Below the pieces are notes generated by a model. It was given only the letters and a program-made list of their open reading frames with translations, did not search any database and was not told the DNA's origin. From the NCBI GenBank assembly GCA_044450785.1, contig JBIOJM010000009.1, forward strand, positions 4,209-68,208: a DNA stretch of 64,000 nt, written 5' to 3'. Positions 55,543 to 64,000 of this stretch are shown piece after piece. Every line of letters starts with the position of its first letter. The stretch's first letter is position 1. A program made the translations under genes and the position numbers. Origin of the DNA: JBIOJM01 sp044450785. Its GTDB lineage: Bacteria > Planctomycetota > Planctomycetia > Isosphaerales > Isosphaeraceae.

Positions 55543-57072
55543 TTGGGGATGGGGGCCAGTCGGTTGAAAGTCCTGGTCATCGGCAAGGGAGGGCGCGAGC
55601 ACGCTCTCTGCTGGAAGTTGAAGCAGTCACCTCGCGTCGAGTCGGTCTTCTGCGCGCCGGGGAATGCAGGCACGGCGCTGGACGTGCAAAACGTGACGAT
55701 CGAGCCAGGCGATTTCCGGGGCCTGGTCCAGTTCGCCAGACGGGAGGGGATCGGCCTGACGGTGGTCGGTCCGGAGGAGCCTCTCGTCAAGGGGATCGTC
55801 GACGTCTTCCAGCGCGAGGGCATGCGAATCTTTGGACCGCGCAAGGAAGCCGCCGAGCTGGAAGGAAGCAAGGTCTTCGCCAAGGAGCTGATGCGGCAGG
55901 CGGGGATCCCGACCGCGGACTACCGGGTCTTCCGCTCGGCGCCCGACGCGGAACATTACGCCCTGTCCCGCGAGGTCGCCCTGATCGTCCGCTCCCGCGG
56001 CCGCTCGACGATTCGCCACACGCTCCACTGCCGCACGGCCAAGGAGACGTTGGAAGCCATCGATCGCATCATGGATCCACGCGAGATGCTCAGCCCGGGC
56101 GTCCAGGTCGAGATCGAGGAGCGCGGCCAGAAGCGCCTCTTCACCACGGCCGCCGAGGCACGCGACTTCGTCCTGGGCCGTCCCCTCGGCATGGTCTTGA
56201 AGGCCGACGGACTGGCCGCCGGCAAGGGGGTCTACGTCTGCGACAACCTCCGTCAGGCCCTCGAGGGCATCGACCAGATCATGTTCCGGCGCATCTTCGG
56301 ACAGGCCGGCGACAACTTGATCATCGAGGAACGGCTCGACGGTCAGGAGGTCAGCGTCCTGGCCATCACCGACGGCCGCACCATCATCCCCCTGGAATCG
56401 AGCCAGGACTACAAGCGCGCTTTCGACCACGACGAGGGACCCAATACCGGCGGTATGGGAGCTTACTCCCCGACCTCGAGCCTGTCTCCCGATCTCATGG
56501 ACCAGGTCGAGCGCGAGATCCTCGTCCCGGTCATCCACGCCCTCAAACGCACTCGGCGCCCGTTCCGAGGCGTCCTTTACGCCGGCTTGATGATCACCAA
56601 CCAGGGGCCCAAGGTCCTGGAGTTCAACGTCCGATTCGGCGACCCGGAGACGCAGGCCGTCATCATGCGTCTCAAATCGGACCTGCTCGATGTGCTGGAA
56701 GCCGCGGTCGATGATCGTCTGGATACGGTGAATCTCGAGTGGGATCTGCGACCAGCGGTCACGGTGGTCATGGCGTCGGAGGGTTACCCCGGCCATTACG
56801 AGCGGGAACGCCTGATCGAAAACCTTGACGTCGCCGATCGGATGCCGGACGTCAAGGTCTTCCACGCGGGAACGACGCTGCGTGCCGATCCGGCCATGGG
56901 CCGCGAAGGCCGCGTCGTCACGGACGGCGGGAGAGTGCTCAACGTCACCGCGCTCGGCGCAACTTTGGCCGCGGCCCAGGCTCGCGCCTACGAAGCCGTT
57001 CGCACGATCAAGTTCCAGGGCGCCTGGTATCGCCACGACATCGCCGGCCACCCCATTCGGGGCGGGCCCTGA
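55543..57072 (+). CDS. purD: Phosphoribosylamine-glycine ligase with an internal insertion
   Basis: 509 residues where ~430 is usual. It ligates glycine to phosphoribosylamine in purine synthesis. Conserved parts: VLVIGKGGREHALCWKL, FGPRKEAAELEGSK, VLKADGLAAGKGVYV, DYKRAFDHDEGPNTGGMGAYSP and EFNVRFGDPETQ. About 65-70 extra residues (roughly 135-213, including RSRGRSTIRHTLHCRTAKET) lie between the PTADYRVF and VLKADG segments, where other PurD proteins have ~20. The insertion keeps the frame and is flanked by intact motifs, so it is probably part of the native fold. Start codon uncertain: TTG 55561 has GGGGG at good distance and gives the standard KVLVIG opening. Confidence 0.95.
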   Translation: MGMGASRLKVLVIGKGGREHALCWKLKQSPRVESVFCAPGNAGTALDVQNVTIEPGDFRGLVQFARREGIGLTVVGPEEPLVKGIVDVFQREGMRIFGPRKEAAELEGSKVFAKELMRQAGIPTADYRVFRSAPDAEHYALSREVALIVRSRGRSTIRHTLHCRTAKETLEAIDRIMDPREMLSPGVQVEIEERGQKRLFTTAAEARDFVLGRPLGMVLKADGLAAGKGVYVCDNLRQALEGIDQIMFRRIFGQAGDNLIIEERLDGQEVSVLAITDGRTIIPLESSQDYKRAFDHDEGPNTGGMGAYSPTSSLSPDLMDQVEREILVPVIHALKRTRRPFRGVLYAGLMITNQGPKVLEFNVRFGDPETQAVIMRLKSDLLDVLEAAVDDRLDTVNLEWDLRPAVTVVMASEGYPGHYERERLIENLDVADRMPDVKVFHAGTTLRADPAMGREGRVVTDGGRVLNVTALGATLAAAQARAYEAVRTIKFQGAWYRHDIAGHPIRGGP

Positions 57073-57089
57073 GCCGGCGCGACTTCACT

Positions 57090-57133
57090 GTGGAGCGCGG
57101 CGCGTGAAATGCGGATCGGTTTTCCCGCTCCAC
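57090..57133. terminator. Inverted repeat between convergent purD and LEPR-xLL gene
   Basis: gtggagcg (57090-57097) and cgctccac (57126-57133, repeated at 57133-57140) can form an 8-bp stem with a 28-base loop. Long loop and no clean T-tract, so bidirectional termination is tentative. Confidence 0.3.
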
Positions 57134-57154
57134 GCTCCACGCTCCCGACGAGCT

Positions 57155-58972
57155 CTACTTCTTTGTCTTCTTGGTCTTGGTCGTGGTCGGGTTATGGCCG
57201 TTGATGGTCGGGTAGTGGTCGACCTTGATCAGACCTTTGAGCCCGCTCTGGCCGTTGTGATAAACAGTCGGCGCGCCGAGAGGCTGGTAAGGCACGATCG
57301 GCGGAATCACCGGGCCGTGGGTCAAGTGGACGGTCCGGGCGAAGAACGCTCTGGCCGTACTGCTGCTATCCACCAGGGGGTTACCGCCATTGCTGATGTT
57401 TCCCTCGACCTTGGCGTTGATGACGCCCCGCGGCAGGATCAGGTCTAGATTGGTGCCGAATCCGTTACCGGTCAGACCTGTCGGGTCCGGCTGGACCGAG
57501 GCCGAGAAGATCGAGTTGATGACGCTTCCCGCGATCCGTACCTGCATGGTTCCCCCATTCTGGGCGATGGGTTCGGTCTGAGCGGTGAGGGGGTTCGTCT
57601 CGGGGTTGACGACGGTCGGCGGCGGTTCGCCGAAGAAGACGCCACTTCCGGAAGAGAAGACTGACGCCGGTGGCGAATTGGCGAATGTGAAGAGGCTCTG
57701 GCTCTCTCCCACATTCACGTTGGTGTTTTGCACGTCTCCTCCGATGAGCATGTTGCCGATCGAGCGGCTCACGGTGACGTTCGAGTTGAGTGCGTCGCGG
57801 TTGGCGCGCAACGAAGAGATCGCCAGGCTGCTGATCGTCACGTTGTCCATGCCCAAACCGAAGGAGATGTTTCGCGACCCGGACGGGGCGACCAGCAGAA
57901 CGTTTTGGGTCTGGCCCCCGATGTAGAAGTTGCTGATCTTGGCGTCGAGCTGGCCCTCGGGGGCTGCGACGTTGAGCGGATCCTCGGTCACGAAGGTCGT
58001 GAAATTGGTCGCGCTGCCGCCAATCCGCACGTCGCCGATCTGTCCCGTGGCCGCGCCTCCCTGCGAAATGAGGAAGGTACCACCCGGGGCGTTACCGTTG
58101 GCCGGCTTTGAGTTGACCAGTTGCGTTGGGACCAGACCCGATGTGGTGTTTCCGTCGATCTCATTGGCCTGGAAAAGATTCAGCCGGCCGGTGACCAGGA
58201 AGGTCGCGAAGTCCTGAAATGGTGCCGCGGTCGTAGTGGAACTGGCTTCCGCATTACTGTTCACGGTGTTGACGATGATGCTGGTCCCCTGAATGATGGG
58301 CAGCCCCAGGCTGATCTGGAATTCGTTACTCTGCGCTGTCGTATTCAGCGGGACTCCACCCGGTGGCGTATAGTTCACGTCGACGCCCCCGAAGCGGAGC
58401 GTGTTGACACCTTGCGGGATGTAGATCAGGCCGGCGGACATTGCCGACGTGTGGATCTGGGAAGCGGTGCTCGGCTTCGTGGTGTCCGTATGGGCCAGAT
58501 AGAAATGGGGCATGTCGATCGCCAGGATGCCGTTCTGCTGGGTCCTGAAATTACTGACCTGGAGCAGGTCGATCTTGCCTAGCTCACCCGTCGGCGTCAC
58601 GATCAGGTTCTCGAAGTAGGCGCGATCGTTAAGGGCGTTGCTCGGGTTCGGGTACACCTTTCCGACCAGCCGGGTCTCGGTACTGATCGCTCCGGCGACC
58701 GTGATCGTATCGATCGACTCGGTCAGGGTCTGAGTCTTCCGCGTGAAGACGTCGCCGGCAGTGCCCACCACGTTGAGCGTGCCGGGCCCGTACAAGCGAA
58801 GCGTCCACTGCGCCCCGTTCGGATCCGTACCGTTGACGACGGCCGTCGCGGGCTGAGTGGGACTCCCCTTGGGAACCGCCGAATTGACCGAGGATAAAAG
58901 TTGGCGTGTCTCCAGGATTTCGGCCACCGGCCGAAAGAACCGGCTCTGACCTGTTGGTTTCCGCTTTGACAT
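57155..58972 (-). CDS. Exported planctomycete surface protein with LEPR-xLL-like N-terminus
   Basis: 605 residues. The N-terminus VAEILETRQLLSS resembles the LEPR-xLL anchor/sorting segment of large planctomycete surface proteins, with LEPR replaced by LETR. The rest is rich in Asn, Thr, Gly and Val, with beta-helix-like repeats (IGDVRIGGSATNFTTF, ISNFYIGGQTQNVLL, IGNMLIGGDVQNTNV) and few charged residues. The C-terminus is a Lys-rich tail (TTTKTKKTKK). An adhesin or cell-surface structural role is plausible; no enzyme signature was seen. No ordinary signal peptide, which is usual for this group. Confidence 0.75.
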   Translation of the reverse strand: MSKRKPTGQSRFFRPVAEILETRQLLSSVNSAVPKGSPTQPATAVVNGTDPNGAQWTLRLYGPGTLNVVGTAGDVFTRKTQTLTESIDTITVAGAISTETRLVGKVYPNPSNALNDRAYFENLIVTPTGELGKIDLLQVSNFRTQQNGILAIDMPHFYLAHTDTTKPSTASQIHTSAMSAGLIYIPQGVNTLRFGGVDVNYTPPGGVPLNTTAQSNEFQISLGLPIIQGTSIIVNTVNSNAEASSTTTAAPFQDFATFLVTGRLNLFQANEIDGNTTSGLVPTQLVNSKPANGNAPGGTFLISQGGAATGQIGDVRIGGSATNFTTFVTEDPLNVAAPEGQLDAKISNFYIGGQTQNVLLVAPSGSRNISFGLGMDNVTISSLAISSLRANRDALNSNVTVSRSIGNMLIGGDVQNTNVNVGESQSLFTFANSPPASVFSSGSGVFFGEPPPTVVNPETNPLTAQTEPIAQNGGTMQVRIAGSVINSIFSASVQPDPTGLTGNGFGTNLDLILPRGVINAKVEGNISNGGNPLVDSSSTARAFFARTVHLTHGPVIPPIVPYQPLGAPTVYHNGQSGLKGLIKVDHYPTINGHNPTTTKTKKTKK

Positions 58973-59294
58973 GGATCAGACACCCCTTTCCCTGGAGACT
59001 AGGTCGACTGCCCCGTGCGCAGATCGAATGTCAATCCTGACTTGAATTTGTGTCGCCTCTCTGTTGCTGGATCCCTCGACACCGGATCACGCCGTCTGCG
59101 ATTTGACTTGAACGCAAGCATTCTGATGTGCGACCATCCAGCAATGCGGACCGTTGCCGGTGATTCCGCCTGCTTTGATCGATGATCGACAGGCTATTCG
59201 GAATTCTTGAGAGAATCGTTAGAATTGTTTCATTCCTCACAGCCCGAACGATCCGAAGAGTCCCTTCGAGTGGGAATTGAGGGATCGCCCGATC
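58973..59294. other. Divergent intergenic region
   Basis: About 320 bases with lower GC than the surroundings, between the surface-protein gene and a small HTH gene. It should hold both promoters; no clear -10/-35 pair or repeat was identified. Confidence 0.3.
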
Positions 59295-59729
59295 ATGACC
59301 AGCCACGCCGGTATCAGACGACGCCCCTCGGTCCACATCACCTTGCAGCGAGCCGCTCGGCTTCATCGTCTGGTTCGCTTCCTGGCCGGAGGCCCGCGCG
59401 CCCGGCCCGCGATCCTGTCTGAGCTGGTCATCGGCTTGCGAACGTTCTATCGCGAACTGGAGCTGCTCAAACGGTGTGGAGTCAAGGTTCGGCACAAGGC
59501 CAAGCTCTATCACCTCTTGCCGACGGCCGCCGAGGCGGAGGGTCGCTTGCCCTTCCCCGACCCGCAGCTAAGCTTCGCCGAAATGGCCGAATTGGCCCGG
59601 TGCGAGTGCCCGGCCGGCACGCGGCTGGCCGAGCTGCTCGCCTTGGTGATCAATCAACCTGAGCCGGCCAGGAAGCGATCACGCGGAACGAGCAAGGGCA
59701 AGAGACCGGGGCCCGGAGCCCGAGGCTGA
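59295..59729 (+). CDS. Small HTH (YafY/WYL-like N-terminal) DNA-binding protein
   Basis: 144 residues from ATG 59295 (GAGGGAT about 10 bases upstream). The segment LQRAARLHRLVRFLAGGPRARPAILSELVIGLRTFYRELELLKRCGVKV has the HTH_11 layout found at the start of WYL regulators, but no WYL domain follows. The C-terminus is basic (RKRSRGTSKGKRPG). A standalone transcription factor or a truncated regulator is possible; neighbours give no clue. Confidence 0.6.
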   Translation: MTSHAGIRRRPSVHITLQRAARLHRLVRFLAGGPRARPAILSELVIGLRTFYRELELLKRCGVKVRHKAKLYHLLPTAAEAEGRLPFPDPQLSFAEMAELARCECPAGTRLAELLALVINQPEPARKRSRGTSKGKRPGPGARG

Positions 59730-59733
59730 GGCA

Positions 59734-60693
59734 TTATCCGCGAGAAATCGGTCTGGGAGCAATCTTCCCGTTGTCCATCGGCTTGAACAGTGATGCCACG
59801 AAGCAGACCGGCAGGGCCGCGCCGAATCCAAGGGTGTAAACGCCCGCGTGGGCGGCACGGCCGAACGCGCCGCTCCACCCGGGAGCTAAATCCCGCGCGT
59901 GAGTGGCGGCCGGCGCGATCGTGCGAATCTTGCCATTATCCCTCAGCCAGCGCTCCTGAAAGACCCGCATCGCGGTCCGGTCGACCCTGCGGAGGAAAGC
60001 CAGATTCAACAAGGCACCCGAGATGACGCCGACCCCCGGCACTCCGTCGAAGATCTCGAGCTGAAACAACACGGACAACGCTTCCTCACTCAGGATTTCC
60101 TCCTGGGTCTCCTCGATAACCAAGTCCTCGAGCTCTTTGAGTTGCTCGAGTCGCTTATGCTTTGTCTCCAGCGTGCCAGCCGTGGCGGTGATCAAGAGGC
60201 CTAGAACCAATCGCCGTTCCAGAGTGCCTTCGAGTGGGTATCCGTAGCAGTGTCCGATCTTGACGATCGTCCGCAAAGAGAGCACGAAGAGCAGCGGAAT
60301 ATCGATCAAGGTGGTGAGGACCCCCCCGGCACCCGTCGCCGCACCCTGGACAGTCGCCCAGGCTTGGGAGCCGGCGCTGACCTGGTCGGCCAGACCATCG
60401 CACTCCTCGAGCGGCTTGTGGAGCATGTCACGAAGATCTCGGACGCCGGCCTGAAGTTTGATGTCGGCCTGTCCGGCGAGCATCTCCGAAGCGTCGTAGG
60501 CCTTCTCGATCGCCATCCTGACGACTCTGTCGGGCAGGACCCTTTCAACAGCCTTGGCTACGGGGAGAGCGATCCTCTTGAAGAGTTCAGAGAAGGGGTG
60601 CGGCGGCATCGACTTCCAGGCGGCAATCCGCTCGACCTGCTCCGACTCGTATGGCGTCAATTTTGCTCTTGCGGCTTTAGATTGAGTGCTCAT
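59734..60693 (-). CDS. EcsC-family protein
   Basis: 319 residues. The central part matches EcsC/DUF697-type membrane-associated proteins: GAATGAGGVLTTLIDIPLLFVLSLRTIVKIGHCYGY, then LLITATAGTLETK and GVPGVGVISGALLNLAFLRRV. One or two amphipathic or transmembrane helices are likely. EcsC is linked to the Ecs ABC transporter in Bacillus, but no transporter is nearby here. Function unknown. Convergent with the HTH gene, four bases apart. Confidence 0.78.
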   Translation of the reverse strand: MSTQSKAARAKLTPYESEQVERIAAWKSMPPHPFSELFKRIALPVAKAVERVLPDRVVRMAIEKAYDASEMLAGQADIKLQAGVRDLRDMLHKPLEECDGLADQVSAGSQAWATVQGAATGAGGVLTTLIDIPLLFVLSLRTIVKIGHCYGYPLEGTLERRLVLGLLITATAGTLETKHKRLEQLKELEDLVIEETQEEILSEEALSVLFQLEIFDGVPGVGVISGALLNLAFLRRVDRTAMRVFQERWLRDNGKIRTIAPAATHARDLAPGWSGAFGRAAHAGVYTLGFGAALPVCFVASLFKPMDNGKIAPRPISRG

Positions 60694-60798
60694 GGGTGAT
60701 CCCTGAGCCGGGAAATCGATTGTCGTCCAACCTATTTTGCCAGCGCGGACGCGCCGACGGGAGATGATGGTCCCCCGGGGATCGATTTATTGCCCCGC

Positions 60799-61026
60799 TC
60801 AACCCCGCGGGCGTTCTCCAACCCGCCGCAGGGAACGTCTCACGAATGCCACGACCGTCCAGCCGCTGAGCATCCCCACGAAATACGCGGCGATCGTCAG
60901 CAGGGCCACGGGCCCCGAGAGAGTCCAGGTCCAGAAACGTACCGTGATGACATTCGTATTCTGAACTGCAAACACACCGACCGCTCCGAGGAAAGCCAGG
61001 AAAATGACGGCCTGAATGAATCGCAT
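60799..61026 (-). CDS. LapA/DUF1049-family small membrane protein
   Basis: 75 residues with two hydrophobic helices: FIQAVIFLAFLGAVGVFAVQN and VALLTIAAYFVGMLSGWTVVAFV, the second followed by a basic tail RRSLRR. The FAVQNTNVITVRFW segment between them is the LapA signature. LapA in E. coli takes part in lipopolysaccharide assembly control with LapB; here no lapB neighbour was seen. GGAGGG lies about 6 bases upstream of the ATG. Confidence 0.82.
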   Translation of the reverse strand: MRFIQAVIFLAFLGAVGVFAVQNTNVITVRFWTWTLSGPVALLTIAAYFVGMLSGWTVVAFVRRSLRRVGERPRG

Positions 61027-61523
61027 GGGAACCCCCTCCGGGACAAGGTTGACCGTACTTTCGATATTATCACCTGATCCGCCAGCAGAATACTCCTCGA
61101 CTAGAACGCAAACCGGCGGCTAGCGCCGTGCCGCTGACTGGAAGATCGTGCCGTTTCGCCGCGAGTGAGATCTAGACGTGGGGGCCGTCCCGTTATACTC
61201 TAGTCAAGTCATACGATCTTCCCTCAGTGCCGGAAATGGTTCCGTCGTCGTCGTCGCGCTGGTATGAAACTTGCTGTCCCAACCGAGCCAAGGCACGGAT
61301 CCAGGCCAGCGACTTCGACCCCGATCCGCTGCATTCGACAACTTCGCCCGGCCTCGATTTCAGGATTCGGTTGCCAGATCGTTCTCGTGACCGAGCGGCC
61401 CCCCGCATCCGGAAGGGTGCGCGACCAGAAATCTGATTAATTAAGCAAGTTGGATGCGCTGCCACCGTTGGGCTCGGAGTGCCTGATCAGTCCAATCGAG
61501 GGGAACTGTGAGACGGGCTCGTC
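61027..61523. other. Intergenic region before ptsI
   Basis: Nearly 500 bases without a supported gene. CTAGAC (61172-61177), 16 bases and TATACT (61194-61199) make a reasonable promoter candidate about 325 bases upstream of ptsI, implying a long leader. No repeat was identified. Confidence 0.35.
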
Positions 61524-63293
61524 ATGCGTAAAGGAATCGGTGTCAGTCCGGGGGTCGTGGTTGGAGTCGCCCATCGCGTGGAATCGGTGTTCGGCTCGAT
61601 CGAGCAAGAGGCCCTGGAGAGCCCGAGCCAGGTTCCCGGCGAGGTCGCGTGCTTCGACCGCGCTGTTAGCGATTCCGCCGCCGAGCTGGAAACCTACGTA
61701 CAGAAGGTTGCCCAGGCCCTGGGGGCTCCCGCCGCCGACATCTTCAAGACCCACCTGCAGATCGTCAATGATCCCTCGCTCCATTCGAGGGTCCGTAGCC
61801 TGATCGAGAACCAGCACTTGACCGCGCTTTCGGCGCTTCAAGTCGTGATGAACAGCTATGCCGCGCAATTCGCTCGGATGGAACAGGATTACTTTCGCGA
61901 GCGCATGACGGACATCCGCGACGTGATCCTGAGGATCGAATCGCACCTGAGCCGGAACCAGATCTGCCACGTCGATCCGGCCGGTGGTTCGCGCAACGGC
62001 GACGAATCGGTCATCCTGGTGGCTCACGAGATCCTCCCCAGCCAGGCCATGAGCCTGGGAGACCTGCCGATTGCCGGGATCGTCACCGAGCTGGGCGGGG
62101 CGACCAGCCACGCGGCGATTCTGGCGCGCAGCCGCGGCATCCCGGCCGTTTCGGGTCTCGAAGGGATCATGAGCGAAGTGGAAAGCGGCGACCTGATGGT
62201 GGTCGACGGGCGCGACGGCGTGGTCATCCTGCGGCCGGACCAGGAGGCAACCTCCGCTTACCGGAAGGTCCAGCGCGAATTCTTCAACCTCAAGGACCGC
62301 CTGGTCGCCAATCGCGACCTGCCCGCGCAGAGCGCCGACGGGACCCATGTCGAGCTGCTCGCGAACATCAACAACCTCGCTGACGCGCAGGCCGCTCATA
62401 AAGTCGGCGCAACCGGCGTCGGTTTGTTCCGTACCGAGTATCTTTTCCTGACGCATCACGACGTGCCGGGCGAGGAGGAACAGTACGAGTATTACCGCCA
62501 GATGATCTCGAACTTTCCCGACCAGACCGTCACCATCCGCACCCTCGACCTGGGCGGCGACAAGACCGTTCCTTACCTCGGGCGCCGCGGGGAGCCCAAT
62601 CCGTTCATGGGCTGGCGCTCCACCCGCATCTTCTTCGAGAACGCCAAGCTGTTCGTCACCCAGATCCGCGCGATCCTTCGCGCCGGCCGACATGGCAAGG
62701 TCTCCATGCTCTTCCCCATGATCACGACCCTCGAAGAGCTCATGTTCGTCAACAACCTGGTCCATGAGACAAAGAGCAATCTCCTCCGCGAGGGAGTGAG
62801 CTTCGGCGAGGATGTGAAGACCGGCGTGATGGTCGAGGTCCCGGCGGCGGCCGTCTGTATCGACGCGATCCTTCGTCAAACCGATTTCATCTCGATCGGC
62901 TCCAACGACTTGATCCAATACCTGGTGGCCGCCGATCGCGACAACCCCAAGGTCGCTCACCTCTGCGAGGCACTCGCTCCCGCGATCTTCCGCGTGCTTC
63001 GCATGGTACTGGACGCGTGTCAGCGAACCGGAACGCCGGTGACGCTCTGCGGTGAGATGGCCGGTCAGCCGCGATCCGTCCTTGTCCTCTTCGGCATGGG
63101 ACTGCGCCGCTTCAGCATGAGCCCCGCCTTCATTCCCACCGTCAAGGAGCTACTCGCTTCGGTGACGACCGCCCAGGCCGAGCGATTTGCCCATCACGTG
63201 CTTCAACTGAGCACCAGCGAGGAGATCCGATCCTACCTGACCGCCCGGCTCCACGAGGTCTCGAGCACGCTCGAAGTGTTCGACACCAAGTAA
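61524..63293 (+). CDS. ptsI: Phosphoenolpyruvate-protein phosphotransferase (PTS enzyme I)
   Basis: 589 residues. Enzyme I takes phosphate from PEP and passes it to HPr. The phospho-His segment GGATSHAAILARSRGIPAV lies near residue 195; LFRTEYLFL, LDLGGDKTVPYL, NPFMGWRSTRIFF and the C-terminal IGSNDLIQYLVAADRD with TLCGEMAGQP (catalytic Cys) are all present. No GAF domain, so it is of the ptsI rather than ptsP type. No HPr or EII gene lies in the window; in planctomycetes this system is often regulatory. Confidence 0.95.
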   Translation: MRKGIGVSPGVVVGVAHRVESVFGSIEQEALESPSQVPGEVACFDRAVSDSAAELETYVQKVAQALGAPAADIFKTHLQIVNDPSLHSRVRSLIENQHLTALSALQVVMNSYAAQFARMEQDYFRERMTDIRDVILRIESHLSRNQICHVDPAGGSRNGDESVILVAHEILPSQAMSLGDLPIAGIVTELGGATSHAAILARSRGIPAVSGLEGIMSEVESGDLMVVDGRDGVVILRPDQEATSAYRKVQREFFNLKDRLVANRDLPAQSADGTHVELLANINNLADAQAAHKVGATGVGLFRTEYLFLTHHDVPGEEEQYEYYRQMISNFPDQTVTIRTLDLGGDKTVPYLGRRGEPNPFMGWRSTRIFFENAKLFVTQIRAILRAGRHGKVSMLFPMITTLEELMFVNNLVHETKSNLLREGVSFGEDVKTGVMVEVPAAAVCIDAILRQTDFISIGSNDLIQYLVAADRDNPKVAHLCEALAPAIFRVLRMVLDACQRTGTPVTLCGEMAGQPRSVLVLFGMGLRRFSMSPAFIPTVKELLASVTTAQAERFAHHVLQLSTSEEIRSYLTARLHEVSSTLEVFDTK

Positions 63294-63434
63294 TGTCGCA
63301 CTTCCCCACAGTGCGACCCAGGCCGTATGATCGAGAACACGTTCCAATGAGCCGGCGGCAACATGTTGCCCGGCGCGATGTGGCCTGATAGGCTATCCCT
63401 TCCAAGATTTGGGAAGAGAGGATGAAGCCGAGCG

Positions 63435-64000
63435 ATGGCGAAACGTCCAAGTATCAAAGAGATCCTCGAAGCGGCGAGAAAAAGTGGACCGGCCAAGCCC
63501 ATGGAAGCTCCATCCGCTGTTCCCGAGGAGGAGACGGGAGCCGTAACGGCGGAGGGGGAAGGGGCGGTCACGAGCGTGGCGGAACCCGTCTCGGCCGAAC
63601 CGGTGCCTCGATCGCGGCCGGTTCCCGCGGTGAACGTGCCGACGCCGGCGTCGCTCGGCCGGCCCTTGACGCTCAAGGAAAAGCTGGCGGCGGCCCGCGC
63701 CGGCGGGGCGGCCCAACCGGGTGCCGCTGCCGCGGCTCCGGCAGCCCCCGTGAAGGGGGAGGCACCTGCCGCCCTGGTCGAGGAGGCCGCGGCGGTCGAG
63801 CAGCCTCGAGCCGTGCCCGCGCCCGCCAAACCGCTTGGCCGGCCGATGACTCTCCAGGAGAAGCTGGCGGCCGCTCGCGGGGGCGGGGCGGCCCAACCGG
63901 GTGCCGCTGCCGCGGCTCCGGCAGCCCCCGTGAAGGGGGAGGCACCTGCCGCCCTGGTCGAGGAGGCCGCGGCGGTCGAGCAGCCTCGAGCCGTGCCCGC
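63435..64000 (+). CDS. N-terminal part of an Ala/Pro-rich repeat protein (truncated by the window end)
   Basis: The start MAKRPSIKEILEAARKSG is followed by Pro/Ala/Glu-rich low-complexity sequence containing two copies of a ~60-residue unit that includes LGRPLTLKEKLAAARAGG / LGRPMTLQEKLAAARGGG. The short SIKEILEAAR and EKLAAAR motifs recur as in the N-terminal tails of planctomycete Rieske-type iron-sulfur proteins, which I recall only as a loose resemblance. The functional domain must lie beyond the window. No stop before the end. Confidence 0.7.
   Translation, partial: MAKRPSIKEILEAARKSGPAKPMEAPSAVPEEETGAVTAEGEGAVTSVAEPVSAEPVPRSRPVPAVNVPTPASLGRPLTLKEKLAAARAGGAAQPGAAAAAPAAPVKGEAPAALVEEAAAVEQPRAVPAPAKPLGRPMTLQEKLAAARGGGAAQPGAAAAAPAAPVKGEAPAALVEEAAAVEQPRAVP
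63702..64000 (+). repeat. In-frame 180-bp tandem repeat
   Basis: Bases 63702-63820 are identical to 63882-64000 (119 bases compared, period 180 bp = 60 codons). Identity at silent positions points to recent duplication or gene conversion; more copies may continue beyond the edge. Confidence 0.9.

Noticed and set aside
59277..59294. TTG start adding six residues to the HTH protein
   Set aside because: ATG 59295 has a properly spaced GAGGGAT and the added residues show no conservation.

Overview
The window is a GC-rich chromosomal segment from a planctomycete, most likely of the Isosphaeraceae/Singulisphaera type. Evidence is the sequence itself: two DUF1559 pilin-like proteins with an N-terminal methylation motif, a Ser/Thr kinase carrying 16 WD40-like repeats next to an ECF sigma factor, a sigma factor with a long membrane-anchored extension, an M56/TlpA fusion, and an exported protein with a degenerate LEPR-xLL segment. 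No rRNA, tRNA or CRISPR array was seen.

Layout. 1-4 kb: a sigma-factor relic, then the pyrimidine operon pyrR-pyrB-pyrC behind a long hairpin and a promoter-like site. 4-12.4 kb: a sigma factor fused to a transmembrane segment and POTRA-like domains, a Uma2 nuclease, a NYN nuclease, sucC-(aspartic protease)-sucD-Nudix, and a lipoprotein amidase. 12.8-15.6 kb: two DUF1559 proteins and a PepSY-like lipoprotein. 15.7-19.9 kb (minus strand): an unknown protein, an APH-like kinase and a HopA1-LanC fusion, together resembling a class V lanthipeptide synthetase. 20-24.4 kb: ECF sigma plus WD40 kinase. 24.5-32.6 kb: STAS protein, leuS, an Hsp70 relative and a TPR protein.

32.8-40.4 kb is bounded by 26-bp near-perfect inverted repeats. 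It holds three tandem tyrosine recombinases (a recombinase-in-trio arrangement, the first gene N-terminally truncated) and a BlaI-like repressor / M56-TlpA sensor pair. Next to it, 40.7-41.6 kb has a HEAT-repeat lipoprotein and a decayed vapBC locus.

41.6-50.6 kb: an NHLRC2-like thioredoxin/NHL protein, prs, a MoxR-like ATPase plus VWA pair, an antitoxin-like gene followed by a broken ParE-type toxin with a palindromic insert and a broken copy of the VWA 3' end, a nucleotidyltransferase, and a protein resembling a radical SAM enzyme without its cysteine cluster. 50.7-57 kb: two glycosyltransferases, truA, asd, and a purD with about 65-70 extra residues. 57-64 kb: a LEPR-xLL exported protein, a small HTH protein, EcsC, LapA-like, PTS enzyme I, and the start of an Ala/Pro-rich repeat protein running off the end.

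Housekeeping genes (pyr, suc, leuS, prs, truA, asd, purD, ptsI) are interspersed with accessory regulators. Decay (three toxin-antitoxin relics, a sigma relic, a VWA fragment, a truncated recombinase) clusters around 32-49 kb and at the left edge.
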